Below are positions 16,139-24,608 of a DNA stretch of 50,599 nucleotides, in pieces. The notes below the pieces were generated by a model, which was given only the letters and a program-made list of their open reading frames with translations, was not told the origin of the DNA and did not search any database. Numbering within the stretch: the first letter of the stretch is position 1; every line of letters begins with the position of its first letter. Origin of the DNA: Candidatus Delongbacteria bacterium (GTDB lineage: Bacteria > JAGOEH01). The translations under genes and the position numbers were made by a program. The stretch spans positions 1 through 50,599 of the forward strand of contig JAGOEH010000003.1 in NCBI GenBank assembly GCA_017997825.1, given 5' to 3'.

Positions 16139-17497
16139 TTAACTGATTTCAATCAGATGACGGAGATGGATCACTTTATCAGACAATTCGCTATCTTGAG
16201 CGGAAAGTGATTGGATTCGTTCACAGGCGTTAAATACAGTCGAATGATCACGCCCGCCGAATTTAAGGCCTATGGTGGTGAGAGTTTCTTTGGACAGTTC
16301 GCGGCACAGATACATGGCGATCATTCTTGGTATAGCGATCGCATTGGAACGTCCTTTATCGATTAATTGTTTTTCTGATAATCCAAAATATTTTGAGATG
16401 ATCTTTTGAATTTTCTCAATCGAGTAGACGTCTGATTTTTTGGGGATCATATCTTTTAAAATTTCTTTACAAAGCGGAAGGGAGAGAGGAATACCGGAAA
16501 GAGAATGAAAAGCACTCAAACGGGTAATGATGCCTTCCAGTTCTCGTACATTGGATGTAAAATTATTAGATAAAAAAAGAAATATATCATCGGTTAGATT
16601 AAGTTGATAAAATTCTGATTTCTTTTTTAGAATAGCCATCCGGGTTTCAAGATCGGGCTGCTGGATATCCACAACCAGACCCGATTGAAATCGAGTTATT
16701 AATCGTTCATCTACATCCTTAATTTCCGTGGGGGCCCGATCCGATGTCATCACAATTTGCTTCCCGGAATTATAAAGATCATTGAAGGTATGGAAAAATT
16801 CTTCTTGGGTACGTTCTTTTTTAGTAATGAAATGAATATCGTCGATCAACAGTAAATCAACGTTTCTAAAATATTTATTAAAATCGGTAATCGTCTTATT
16901 CTTTACGGAATCGATAAATTGACTGGTAAATGATTCAGAAGAAATAAAACAAATTTTAAGCATACCACCGTTATGATCAGCAAAATTCCCGATCGCCTGC
17001 AAAAGGTGAGTTTTTCCTAAACCGGAAGAACCATAGATAAACAATGGATTATAATTGGTTTCAGATAAATAGGTTGCTACCTTCAGAGAAGCGGTATAAG
17101 CGAATTCGTTGCAATTACCCACCACAAAATTTGTAAAGGTATACTTTTTATTGAGTGACAGGGTATAATCATCATTGCTGGAATTGGAATCTTCAGAAAA
17201 CAGAGATTCCTCTTGTATGACAGGATCTTGGGATGCTGTAGTTTCATTTTCGCTAAACGTAAAATGAACTTTAATATTTTTTCCGATGACTTGAGCGATA
17301 ACTTGATTCAAGATAGAATGATAGTGTTCCTGTATCCAATCCGCCGTAAACTGATTTTTTACATTTAGCAAGATCTCATTATCATTCAAAATCTGAATTT
17401 TGATCGGAAGAAACCAGGTTTGATAAGTCGCTTTGCTTAATCGTTTCTCAAGTAGACCAAGACAATTCTGCCAAACTTTTTGATGCATGATGACCAT
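16139..17497 (-). CDS. dnaA: chromosomal replication initiator protein DnaA
   Basis: 452 residues, typical length. Domain I (1-80) starts MHQKVWQNCLGLLEKRLS; domain II is a short acidic/serine linker; domain III is the AAA+ core with Walker A GSSGLGKTHLLQAIGN, Walker B LLLIDDIHFI and sensor motif ITRFQSGLVVDIQQPD; domain IV carries the DNA-binding signature GGRDHSTVFNACERI. It binds DnaA boxes and opens oriC. The start could be ATG 17497 or ATG 17488; no clear ribosome binding site precedes either. dnaN and gyrB are not adjacent, unlike the classic order. An inverted repeat surrounds its putative -10 box. Confidence 0.97.
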   Translation of the reverse strand: MVIMHQKVWQNCLGLLEKRLSKATYQTWFLPIKIQILNDNEILLNVKNQFTADWIQEHYHSILNQVIAQVIGKNIKVHFTFSENETTASQDPVIQEESLFSEDSNSSNDDYTLSLNKKYTFTNFVVGNCNEFAYTASLKVATYLSETNYNPLFIYGSSGLGKTHLLQAIGNFADHNGGMLKICFISSESFTSQFIDSVKNKTITDFNKYFRNVDLLLIDDIHFITKKERTQEEFFHTFNDLYNSGKQIVMTSDRAPTEIKDVDERLITRFQSGLVVDIQQPDLETRMAILKKKSEFYQLNLTDDIFLFLSNNFTSNVRELEGIITRLSAFHSLSGIPLSLPLCKEILKDMIPKKSDVYSIEKIQKIISKYFGLSEKQLIDKGRSNAIAIPRMIAMYLCRELSKETLTTIGLKFGGRDHSTVFNACERIQSLSAQDSELSDKVIHLRHLIEIS

Positions 17498-17509
17498 TTC
17501 GTTAAAATG

Positions 17510-17530
17510 TTGTGATAATAATGATCACAA
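17510..17530. promoter_or_regulatory. inverted repeat bracketing the dnaA -10 box (operator candidate)
   Basis: TTGTGAT (17510-17516), 7 bases, ATCACAA (17524-17530): a perfect 7-7-7 inverted repeat. The putative dnaA -10 hexamer lies inside the spacer, so a bound protein would block the promoter. The arms TGTGA/TCACA recall Crp sites, but the spacing (9 bases between TGTGA and TCACA rather than 6) does not fit Crp. Confidence 0.55.
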
Positions 17531-17546
17531 TCACCCTAAAAGTCAA
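17518..17546 (-). promoter_or_regulatory. candidate dnaA promoter
   Basis: On the minus strand TTGACT (17546-17541), a 17-base spacer, CATTAT (17523-17518). The -35 box has one mismatch and the -10 box two. The start codon of dnaA lies about 20 bases downstream of the -10 box. Confidence 0.5.
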
Positions 17547-17584
17547 GCCTATTTTATAAAAAAGTAGGCGGACTCATATTTGTG

Positions 17585-17612
17585 TTGACAAGAGAGAAAA
17601 CCTTTATATATT
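17585..17612 (+). promoter_or_regulatory. sigma70 promoter for ompH
   Basis: TTGACA at 17585-17590, a 16-base spacer, TATATT at 17607-17612. The -35 box is perfect and the -10 has one mismatch. The ompH ATG is 30 bases downstream with AAAGGAGA in between. Confidence 0.75.
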
Positions 17613-17642
17613 ATAAAAAACAGTCAATAAAAGGAGATATTA

Positions 17643-18173
17643 ATGAGAATGGCAACCCGTTTTTTATGTGTAAGTATTTTAATGATAATGACATATGGTA
17701 TTATTAATGCCCAAGGAAAAATTGGCTATGTCGATATAATGAAAATCAGGTCGGAATTCCAGGAATTTAAAGATGCTGAGGGATTATTTCAGAAAGAAAT
17801 GGAGTCTGTCCAGGTTAAAATTAAGAATAAGGAAACGGAAATTGAAAATAAGAGAAAAGAGCTGGATGCACAATCCTTACTTTTGTCGGAAGAAAAGCGT
17901 CGTGAAAAGGAAGCGGCCATACAAAATCTAATGGCATCCTACCAGCAAACCATACAGGAAGAACAGAGTAAAGCGGCTCAGAGAGAATCGGATCTTTTAG
18001 CACCCATCCAGCAGAAGCTAAAAATTGCTATCGAAAATGTTGCCAAGAAAGAAGGATTCGATTACGTTCTGGATGTTGCTAATACCTATTATGCCAAAGA
18101 AGCGTGGGATATTACAACCCAAGTTCTACGAGAACTTACGATGGTAAAGTTACCCAGTCATAAAGTAAAATAA
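17643..18173 (+). CDS. OmpH/Skp family periplasmic chaperone
   Basis: 176 residues. A signal peptide (FLCVSILMIMTYGIINAQG) is followed by KIGYVDIMKIRSEFQEFKDA, the standard Skp/OmpH opening (IGYVD). A long, highly charged coiled coil (about 45-115: repeated E/K-rich heptads such as VQVKIKNKETEIENKRKELD) forms the chaperone tentacles, and a C-terminal beta segment GFDYVLDVANTYY closes the body. It holds unfolded outer-membrane proteins in the periplasm. Its neighbours are usually bamA and lpxD, but here it stands alone beside dnaA with its own promoter, an AGGAG ribosome binding site and a strong terminator. Confidence 0.9.
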   Translation: MRMATRFLCVSILMIMTYGIINAQGKIGYVDIMKIRSEFQEFKDAEGLFQKEMESVQVKIKNKETEIENKRKELDAQSLLLSEEKRREKEAAIQNLMASYQQTIQEEQSKAAQRESDLLAPIQQKLKIAIENVAKKEGFDYVLDVANTYYAKEAWDITTQVLRELTMVKLPSHKVK

Positions 18174-18190
18174 GCAATTATAATTTATTC

Positions 18191-18235
18191 AAAAAAAGGA
18201 TAATGTTCCACGTAGAACATTATCCTTTTTTTTTT
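18191..18235. terminator. bidirectional rho-independent terminator with a parS-like core
   Basis: Seven A residues plus GGATAATGTTC (18191-18208), loop CACGTA (18209-18214), GAACATTATCC (18215-18225), then ten T residues. This is an 18-base-pair stem followed by a T run on both strands. It ends ompH transcription 18 bases after its stop. The core TGTTCCACGTAGAACA (18204-18219) is a 13/16 match to the parS consensus TGTTTCACGTGAAACA and one base from the GTTCCACGTGGAAC form known from Pseudomonas. Confidence 0.85.
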
Positions 18236-18249
18236 CAAACGAGCGAAAA

Positions 18250-18990
18250 TTGATTGTCAGTGCCCATCAGACTCACTACTGGCCCTATCCGGGATTCTTT
18301 AAAAAAATTATGATGTCCGATCTCTATATTCTGATGGGTCGACTTCAGTTTAATAAACAGAGCTGGCAGAACCGAAATCGAGTCATGAATCAGAATACCC
18401 CGGGATGGCTGACAGTTCCGGTTTTAACTCGCCATCTAAACCTTCAGATGATCAATCAGGTTGCAATCAATAATGATAATGACTGGAAACGCAAGCATTT
18501 TAAAAGTGTTGAATTGAATTATCATAACACCCCCTATTACTCACAACTTCGTGAGTTTCTCAGTGAATTATGGTTGGTCCGGGAATGGGATTCATTGTGG
18601 GATCTAAATCGCTATATCATCGATTATTTAATCCTTAAATTGTGTATCTCGACCCCCGTCAAAACCGATGAAGACTATCTGTTTCAAGGATCAAAAACCG
18701 AGTTATTGGTATCTATTGTAAAGCAAACCGGAGCCGGTGCCTATCTCTCCAGTCCGAATGCTGCAGCATATATCAAGCCGGATGTGTTTAAATCGCATGG
18801 AATCCGTCATTTCTATCTTTTATACCAGAGTCCGGTCTATGGGTCGGGGAAAACCCCTTTTTTCCCTGATCTGAGTATATTGGACATGATCTGCTGGTTG
18901 GGATTTGAGGGGACACGACGCTATCTTCGATCCGACCACGCCTATTTTCAAGATATAAGCCGCTGGTGGGTGGTTGAACAAGGAAAATAA
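18250..18990 (+). CDS. WbqC-like family protein
   Basis: 246 residues. The opening IVSAHQTHYWPYPGFFKKIMMSDLYILMGRLQFNKQSWQNRNRV (quoted in part: AHQTHYWPYPGFF) matches the WbqC family, found in O-antigen and other polysaccharide clusters; it includes the conserved QxxYxPxxGxF and QxxKxxWxNRN-type motifs. Biochemical function of the family is not established. The start appears to be TTG 18250, because the conserved motif begins right after it and no ATG or GTG lies upstream. It begins only 15 bases after the terminator T run, so it has little room for its own promoter. It leads a five-gene run with ruvB, queH, queA and holA. Confidence 0.8.
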   Translation: MIVSAHQTHYWPYPGFFKKIMMSDLYILMGRLQFNKQSWQNRNRVMNQNTPGWLTVPVLTRHLNLQMINQVAINNDNDWKRKHFKSVELNYHNTPYYSQLREFLSELWLVREWDSLWDLNRYIIDYLILKLCISTPVKTDEDYLFQGSKTELLVSIVKQTGAGAYLSSPNAAAYIKPDVFKSHGIRHFYLLYQSPVYGSGKTPFFPDLSILDMICWLGFEGTRRYLRSDHAYFQDISRWWVVEQGK

Positions 18991-18993
18991 GGA

Positions 18994-20040
18994 ATGGCAA
19001 CCAACAAAAATCTGAATCTAAGTCCCGAGCCTTTTCAACAGGAATGTGAACTGGAAGAGAGTCTTCGTCCTCGTCACCTGTCTGAATTTGTTGGGCAACC
19101 TAAATGTAAAGAAAAACTTCATATCTACATCAAAGCAGCCAAACAGCGCCAGGAGCACTTAGATCATCTGCTTTTTTATGGTCCTCCCGGTTTAGGAAAA
19201 ACAACCCTCAGTAGCATCATAGCCAGTGAGATGGGCGTCCATATCAAGATTACCTCCGGACCGGTATTGGATAAAGCGGCTGATTTAGCTGGAATTCTGA
19301 CTAATCTTCAGATCGGGGATATCTTATTCATTGATGAAATTCATCGCATGAATCGGGTGGTCGAGGAGTATCTCTATTCTGCCATGGAAGATTACTGCCT
19401 GGATATTGTATTGGATAAAGGCCCGAATGCCCGATCGATTCGTCTGACCATCAATCCGTTTACCCTGATTGGAGCCACGACCCGAATTGGTTTGCTGTCA
19501 TCGCCCTTGAGGAGCCGATTTGGAATCATTGAACGGCTTGAATACTATGATCCTAAAGAATTAAGCCGGATTGTTCTCCGATCTGCCTCCATCCTGGATA
19601 TTGTGATTGATGGATCCGGTGCCGACGAAATTGCCCGGCGGTCACGGGGAACACCCAGAATTGCCAACCGCCTTTTACGAAGGATTCGTGATATCGCCCA
19701 GATCAAAGGGGATGGACGGATCACCACCGCTATATCCAATTATGGATTGGGACTCCTGGAGATTGATCACTATGGCCTGGATGAAATGGATAAACGAATT
19801 CTGGAAACGATCGGCATCAAGTTTAATGGAGGACCGGTTGGATTATCCACCATCGCGGCGGCAGTAGGTGAAGAAAAAGATACACTCGAGGAAGTCTATG
19901 AACCCTATTTGATCCAACTCGGGTTTCTGGAGCGAACGCCCCGAGGGCGGGTGGTGACCGATCGTGCGATTCGACATCTTGGGCTCAAAAACCATGTCGT
20001 CCCGGAATCTTTTGCCGGGACTCTATTTGAAGAACCATGA
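18994..20040 (+). CDS. ruvB: Holliday junction branch migration helicase RuvB
   Basis: 348 residues, normal length. AAA+ motor that, with RuvA, drives branch migration in recombinational repair. Walker A is [10 protein letters not shown] (63-72), Walker [11 protein letters not shown], sensor 1 [20 protein letters not shown]; the C-terminal winged helix includes [25 protein letters not shown] (quoted in part: [19 protein letters not shown]). AAGGA just before ATG sets the start 3 bases after the previous stop. ruvA and ruvC are not adjacent. Its last codons overlap queH (ATGA). Confidence 0.98.
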   Translation: MATNKNLNLSPEPFQQECELEESLRPRHLSEFVGQPKCKEKLHIYIKAAKQRQEHLDHLLFYGPPGLGKTTLSSIIASEMGVHIKITSGPVLDKAADLAGILTNLQIGDILFIDEIHRMNRVVEEYLYSAMEDYCLDIVLDKGPNARSIRLTINPFTLIGATTRIGLLSSPLRSRFGIIERLEYYDPKELSRIVLRSASILDIVIDGSGADEIARRSRGTPRIANRLLRRIRDIAQIKGDGRITTAISNYGLGLLEIDHYGLDEMDKRILETIGIKFNGGPVGLSTIAAAVGEEKDTLEEVYEPYLIQLGFLERTPRGRVVTDRAIRHLGLKNHVVPESFAGTLFEEP

Positions 20041-20612
20041 AAAAAAAACTATTACTCCATCTCTGTTGTGCTCCCTGCGTGATTGTACCGGCCGCCTATT
20101 TGAGTGATCAGTACGATATCACCGCATTTTGGTTCAATCCTAATATTCAACCGATGACGGAATATTTCAAACGCGTTGATGCGGTTGGCGATTATACACG
20201 GCAAATCGGAATGCCGGTTGTGTATTGTCATGACTATGATCCTGAGATCTTTTTTCGCCGAACGGCGTTCCATGAGGATACCCGCTGTCAAGGTTGTTAT
20301 GAGCTGCGCCTGCGGAAAACGTATCACTATGCTAAGCAATATCACTTTGATTGCTACTCGACAACCTTGATCCAAAGCCATCATCAAGATCTGACATTCA
20401 TAAAAAACATGGCCCATGATTTGGCTGCGGATGGATTGATTGAGTTTGTCGATTTTGATTTTCGGGATCGATGGAAAGAAGGTGTGGAGATTTCTCGCCG
20501 AATCGGAATGTATCGACAGCAATACTGCGGTTGCATCTATTCAGAATTCGATCGCTATCGTCATCACTATCTGAAAGAGTATGTGAAACCTCATGAAAAC
20601 AGAACTGTTTGA
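20037..20612 (+). CDS. queH: epoxyqueuosine reductase QueH
   Basis: 191 residues. It matches the QueH (DUF208) family, which reduces epoxyqueuosine to queuosine in tRNA and is unrelated to the cobalamin enzyme QueG. Cysteine ligands for the Fe-S cluster are visible: the double Cys and third Cys in LCCAPC (Cys10, Cys11, Cys14), and Cys84/Cys87 in [10 protein letters not shown]. The conserved tail motif [11 protein letters not shown] is also present. queA starts inside its last codons, 20 bases before the stop, which strongly supports a queuosine role: QueA makes the epoxyqueuosine that QueH reduces. Confidence 0.95.
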   Translation: MKKKLLLHLCCAPCVIVPAAYLSDQYDITAFWFNPNIQPMTEYFKRVDAVGDYTRQIGMPVVYCHDYDPEIFFRRTAFHEDTRCQGCYELRLRKTYHYAKQYHFDCYSTTLIQSHHQDLTFIKNMAHDLAADGLIEFVDFDFRDRWKEGVEISRRIGMYRQQYCGCIYSEFDRYRHHYLKEYVKPHENRTV

Positions 20613-21645
20613 TTATCTGCTGCCCGAAGAGTTGATTGCTCAGCATGGTTTGAACCAGCGCGATCAATCGCGGTTAATGGTGATGAACCGAGCGGACGGA
20701 AAATTAGCTCATACCTATTTTTATCATTTGTCGGAATTTCTTCAGGCCGGTGATCTTCTAATTTTGAATAATACCCGGGTTGTTCCCGCCCGAATTCGCG
20801 CCCTGACCGAACGCAAGCACGATCCGGTTGAATTGGTCGTGCTAAAGAAACTTACAGAAACTCAGTTCGAATGTATGGTCAAACCAGGCAAACGAATGCC
20901 TTTGAATGCCGAAATATTAGTCCCAACCCATGCCAAGGATGGATTGACAGGCGTAGTTCGGTACATTCTACCCTCCGGATACCGGGTGATTGAATTCAGG
21001 GGAGTACCGAATCCGGAAGCGGCCCTGTATGCAGTGGGTGAAATCCCCTTACCTCCCTATATTAAGCGAACAGTGACTCCGGACGATCAAACCCGGTATC
21101 AAACGATCTATGGATCGGTTAATGGCTCGATTGCTGCGCCGACCGCAGGTTTGCACTTTACCCATTCCATGTTGACCGGTTTGAAAGAAAAGGGCATCGG
21201 CATCGCGTACTTAACCCTGCATGTCAGCACCGGTACCTTTAGGCCGGTCAAAACCGAAGAGATTGAGAATCATCCGATGGATGAAGAAAGCTTCTTCATT
21301 TCTAAAGCGGTGATAGCTCAGATTCTGGAAACCAAACAAAACGGTGGGAAAATCATAGCGGTCGGAACAACCAGTGTCCGGGCGCTTGAAACTGTATTTT
21401 CACAAATTAAGCGTCAGGATCAAGTGCTTCAGGACTATTCCGGTCGAACTCGAATTTTTATTTATCCACCCTATCAATTTAAAATTGTGGATGCCCTGAT
21501 TACCAATTTCCATCTGCCTTGTTCGACCTTATTGATGCTGGTCAGTGCGCTGGGTGGACGTGAAAAAGTATTATCGGCTTATCAAGAAGCGGTTCGACTC
21601 GGTTATCGGTTTTATAGCTATGGTGATGCGATGTTGATTATATGA
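20593..21645 (+). CDS. queA: S-adenosylmethionine:tRNA ribosyltransferase-isomerase QueA
   Basis: 350 residues. It transfers and isomerises the ribosyl group of SAM onto preQ1-modified tRNA to form epoxyqueuosine. Family motifs are [67 protein letters not shown] and LITNFHLPCSTLLMLVSALGG (quoted in part: LITNFHLPCSTLLML). It follows queH with an overlap of 20 bases and overlaps holA by 4 bases, so the last two queuosine steps are translationally linked. Confidence 0.98.
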   Translation: MKTELFDYLLPEELIAQHGLNQRDQSRLMVMNRADGKLAHTYFYHLSEFLQAGDLLILNNTRVVPARIRALTERKHDPVELVVLKKLTETQFECMVKPGKRMPLNAEILVPTHAKDGLTGVVRYILPSGYRVIEFRGVPNPEAALYAVGEIPLPPYIKRTVTPDDQTRYQTIYGSVNGSIAAPTAGLHFTHSMLTGLKEKGIGIAYLTLHVSTGTFRPVKTEEIENHPMDEESFFISKAVIAQILETKQNGGKIIAVGTTSVRALETVFSQIKRQDQVLQDYSGRTRIFIYPPYQFKIVDALITNFHLPCSTLLMLVSALGGREKVLSAYQEAVRLGYRFYSYGDAMLII

Positions 21646-22631
21646 ACCCTTTTACTTCAGCGATCCAATCTCAGGTCCGGTTGTTTTGGCTGGTCGGGGA
21701 TGAGCTGTTTCTAAAAAACCAGTTCATCTCTCAGGTCGAAAAGTTTTACCACCCCGACAGCCTTCAAGAGCAGCCTCTGCAACGGTTTTATGGGGATAGC
21801 TTCAGTTTGTCCCAGTTTATGAATGCCCTTTTTGATATGCCCTTGTTCGGTGGGTGTTCAATTATTATAGTCAAGAATCTGGAAAAGCTTAAAAAAAATG
21901 ATGCTACCGGGGTAAGAAAGGCGATTGGATCGATGCCTGGAGAAACGGTTTTGATTTTTGATTCAGAAAAACAGACCCAGGATGAACTGGGTAAGCTGAT
22001 CCATAAAAAGGGAATGGTTGTCGACTGTAAGCCGTTAACGGATCAAAAAGCCATTTCGTGGGTGATCGATTATGCCCGCGAGAACCATCACCGCATCATT
22101 CGTCGTGATGAAGCTCAACTCATGGTCGCCTTGATCGGGACAATGTTGAGTCAATTAGCATCGGAACTGGAGAAACTGGATCTCTACCTTCCACTAAATG
22201 ATTCAATCCGCCGAGAAGCAATCTTGAAAGTATGTAATGGAAACAGGAGTTTTGGTGTATTTGACCTTACTGATGCCGTGTTGGAGCGTGATCTTTACAA
22301 GGCGTTTCGTATTCTTCGCTATCTGATACAGGAAGGAACCCCGGCGCTGCAGATTGCGGCTCTGATTAACCGCTGTGTCACCAACGCGATTATACTCTAT
22401 GAACATGATCACGCCACTCACTCCATGCCAAAAGGGGCTCCAAGTCCTCTTCCTGCCTTTCTTCTACCCCGATATCGGAAGTTTATCGCCCCGTGGCCAT
22501 CGTTACAATCCTTATCCTCGTTGCTGGTCGGGGTGCTTGAGACCGATATAAAACTTAAATCATCCGGTAGTGATGGGCAAACTCGGTGGCTGGAAAAACT
22601 GATCATGCAGATAATCACCGGTCCATTATGA
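21642..22631 (+). CDS. holA: DNA polymerase III subunit delta
   Basis: 329 residues. Delta opens the beta sliding clamp as part of the clamp loader. Recognised by the N-terminal segment LFWLVGDELFLKNQFISQV, the FYGDSFSLSQFMNALFDMPLFGG region (clamp-binding motif LFDMPLFG), and the middle-domain pattern TMLSQLASELEKLDLYL. The clamp loader is poorly conserved in sequence, but length and motif order fit. It is the last gene of the wbqC-ruvB-queHA unit and overlaps the converging glycosyltransferase gene by 6 bases. Confidence 0.9.
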   Translation: MNPFTSAIQSQVRLFWLVGDELFLKNQFISQVEKFYHPDSLQEQPLQRFYGDSFSLSQFMNALFDMPLFGGCSIIIVKNLEKLKKNDATGVRKAIGSMPGETVLIFDSEKQTQDELGKLIHKKGMVVDCKPLTDQKAISWVIDYARENHHRIIRRDEAQLMVALIGTMLSQLASELEKLDLYLPLNDSIRREAILKVCNGNRSFGVFDLTDAVLERDLYKAFRILRYLIQEGTPALQIAALINRCVTNAIILYEHDHATHSMPKGAPSPLPAFLLPRYRKFIAPWPSLQSLSSLLVGVLETDIKLKSSGSDGQTRWLEKLIMQIITGPL

Positions 22632-23720
22632 ATTTGCGGGATGATGGATCTGTTGTAGTATATACTGTCGAACCTCGGTGATGGGGTGAGGAAGATCAGA
22701 CAGGTTGACAAAATAATGATTCTGGAATTGACGAGCCTGGCATTGGTTCATCTGCGAACGGGATCTGGCTATGACTAAACTATGCCGGCGAAATAGCGCG
22801 GATAAACTGAATCGATCATCCACGGTTGTGATAAAGAGTTCACTCAGTATGATAATGGCCAATGACTGCCAAAGTGGTGTCTCAGTCAGTATCTTCCATC
22901 TTGGATATTTACGGCTGATTGTCTCCTGCAAGGATGGATCATTACAGAATACCACGATAAAGGGATCGTGGTCATCAGGAATCAGGTTCAGGACAGGCAG
23001 GATTTGTGAAAAGGCGGGGATCATATCCTCATAATCCGGCTGCAGATTAAGGACGATTAGGGGTTGATGGGTTTGATAGCCAAGACTTATTAGAAATCGA
23101 GCGGCCTCTTTGGCAATCTCCCGTGGAAATGGATAACATAGGGGTTCCAATTGAAGCTGATGGTGATAGATGGTGTTGATTCGTGTTTCCAAGGATTGGA
23201 TAAGGTTTTCAGGCTTTACTTCTTGAGCGTGTAAACTAAGATTGTGATAGGTAGGATTCCGGTACTCAAAGGGATTGATTCTGATTTCAGCTGCGGAGTA
23301 AGAGGCGAGGAGTTCTGACAACTCGACGTCAAATGGATTCAGACTGAAAAAAATCGATGAGGCGATCGGTTGGAATCGTTGAAAAAAATCGGTCCACTCT
23401 TTGATCGAGATCGGGTCAATCGGAGGAAGCGAGATCACCTGATTAAAAAAAGGAAAAATTGAAGTGTACTCCCGTTGCGATTCAAAAGCAATCAGAATCC
23501 ATTGATTGTTGGAATAGAATCGGCGGAGCGATTTCAGTAACGGGGTGAGTGGGACGGACCAAAACGGGATCATAGGCAGAAAGAAGAGGATCTCACGGCG
23601 GGGTTGAAAAAGGGATTGAAGACTATATGCCTGAGAACTAAAATTTGGATTGAAGGAAAGACTACTGTATAAGCTACGGGATGCGCGATTGGATTTAAAG
23701 AGGGCGGAGAATGGGAGCAC
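22626..23720 (-). CDS. divergent heptosyltransferase-like (GT9) protein
   Basis: 364 residues, GTG start with AAGGA upstream. The arrangement fits GT9: an N-terminal Rossmann part (REILFFLPMIPFWSVPLTPLLKSLRR) and a C-terminal part with FLISLGYQTHQPLIVLNLQPDYEDM and IIILSELFITTVDDRFSLSALFRR (quoted in part: LFITTVDDRFSLSALFRR), where the family usually has a D-G/T-x-x-x-H motif for the nucleotide-sugar. The usual Gly-rich N-terminal motif is weak, so it may act on an unusual sugar or be non-catalytic. Downstream of rmlA in the same operon, consistent with envelope polysaccharide synthesis. Confidence 0.55.
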   Translation of the reverse strand: MLPFSALFKSNRASRSLYSSLSFNPNFSSQAYSLQSLFQPRREILFFLPMIPFWSVPLTPLLKSLRRFYSNNQWILIAFESQREYTSIFPFFNQVISLPPIDPISIKEWTDFFQRFQPIASSIFFSLNPFDVELSELLASYSAAEIRINPFEYRNPTYHNLSLHAQEVKPENLIQSLETRINTIYHHQLQLEPLCYPFPREIAKEAARFLISLGYQTHQPLIVLNLQPDYEDMIPAFSQILPVLNLIPDDHDPFIVVFCNDPSLQETISRKYPRWKILTETPLWQSLAIIILSELFITTVDDRFSLSALFRRHSLVIARSRSQMNQCQARQFQNHYFVNLSDLPHPITEVRQYILQQIHHPANS

Positions 23721-23723
23721 GTT

Positions 23724-24608
23724 CTATTCCTTGATGACTTTTTTAAGAAGTTGGGTATACTCGTTGTCGGGATAAGTATTCAAAAGAGCTTCGAGTTGAT
23801 CGTTATCGATAAAGTTCATTCGGTATGCCACCTCCTCCGGTGAGCCGATCAGAACCTCTTGGAGCGATTCCTGGAGGTAAATGAATTGGCGGACATGCTG
23901 GATGGCCTCCTTGGTTCCGGTATCGAACCAGGCAACCCCGCGGCGTAATTTAATGATAACGGCTTGCTGATCATGGAGGTAGCGATTGTTGAGATCGGTT
24001 ATTTCAAGCTCGCCGCGCGGGGATGGTGTTAGCCGAACTGAATGCTCGATGACGCGTGAATCATAGCAGTATAAACCGGTTACCGCGAAATGGGAAGGGG
24101 GGGGGGATGGCTTTTCGAGGATTTGAACCGGTGTGTCGTTGGAATCGAATTGGATTACACCAAAACGTTCGGGATTACTGACATGTTTAGCGAACAGCAA
24201 GGCCCCGCTTTTAAATTCTCGGATCGGCAGCAGGTAATCGATGGGACCAAAAAAGATGTTATCACCCAAGATAAGGGTGACACTATCAGTACCGATAAAA
24301 TCGATTGATGAGGTGAATCCGGGTGAAGAGGGAATAAAAAATGCTTGAGCGATACCGGCCGGACGGGGCTGAACGGCATAAGTAAGGGCGATTCCCCATT
24401 GATGACCGTTACCGAGACATCGCTGGTAAAGGCCAATGTCCCGGGGACTTGAGATTATCATAATATCCCGGATTCCGGCCAGCATCAACTGGGTAAGCGG
24501 ATAATAGATCATCGGTTTACCCCCGATATCCAACAGTTGTTTGGTAATGGGGAGGGTGGCAGGAAAAAGGCGGCTGCCGCTGCCTCCGGCCAGGATTATA
24601 CCTTTCAT
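23724..24608 (-). CDS. rfbA: glucose-1-phosphate thymidylyltransferase
   Basis: 294 residues. It joins dTTP and glucose-1-phosphate to dTDP-glucose, the first step to dTDP-sugars such as rhamnose. Motifs are the nucleotide-binding LAGGSGSRLFPAT, ITKQLLDIGGKPMIYYPL, LILGDNIFFG, and AVTGLYCYD; the C-terminus is typical of the short RmlA class. rfbB, rfbC and rfbD are not in the window. The coding strand carries a run of ten C residues (24106-24097) encoding SerProProPro between EKP and SHFAVTG; the frame is intact, so this allele encodes full-length protein, but the run is slippage-prone. ATGA overlap with the upstream membrane-protein gene. Confidence 0.95.
   Translation of the reverse strand: MKGIILAGGSGSRLFPATLPITKQLLDIGGKPMIYYPLTQLMLAGIRDIMIISSPRDIGLYQRCLGNGHQWGIALTYAVQPRPAGIAQAFFIPSSPGFTSSIDFIGTDSVTLILGDNIFFGPIDYLLPIREFKSGALLFAKHVSNPERFGVIQFDSNDTPVQILEKPSPPPSHFAVTGLYCYDSRVIEHSVRLTPSPRGELEITDLNNRYLHDQQAVIIKLRRGVAWFDTGTKEAIQHVRQFIYLQESLQEVLIGSPEEVAYRMNFIDNDQLEALLNTYPDNEYTQLLKKVIKE
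24097..24106 (-). repeat. C10 mononucleotide tract inside rfbA
   Basis: Ten consecutive G on the plus strand, C on the coding strand, around codons 168-171 of 294. The present length keeps the reading frame: conserved EKP on one side and AVTGLY on the other are in register with the family spacing. It is the longest G/C homopolymer I noticed in the window. Confidence 0.9.

Noticed and set aside
17510-17530. Crp-type site in front of dnaA
   Set aside because: TGTGA and TCACA arms are there but separated by 9 bases instead of 6, so it is recorded only as an inverted repeat.
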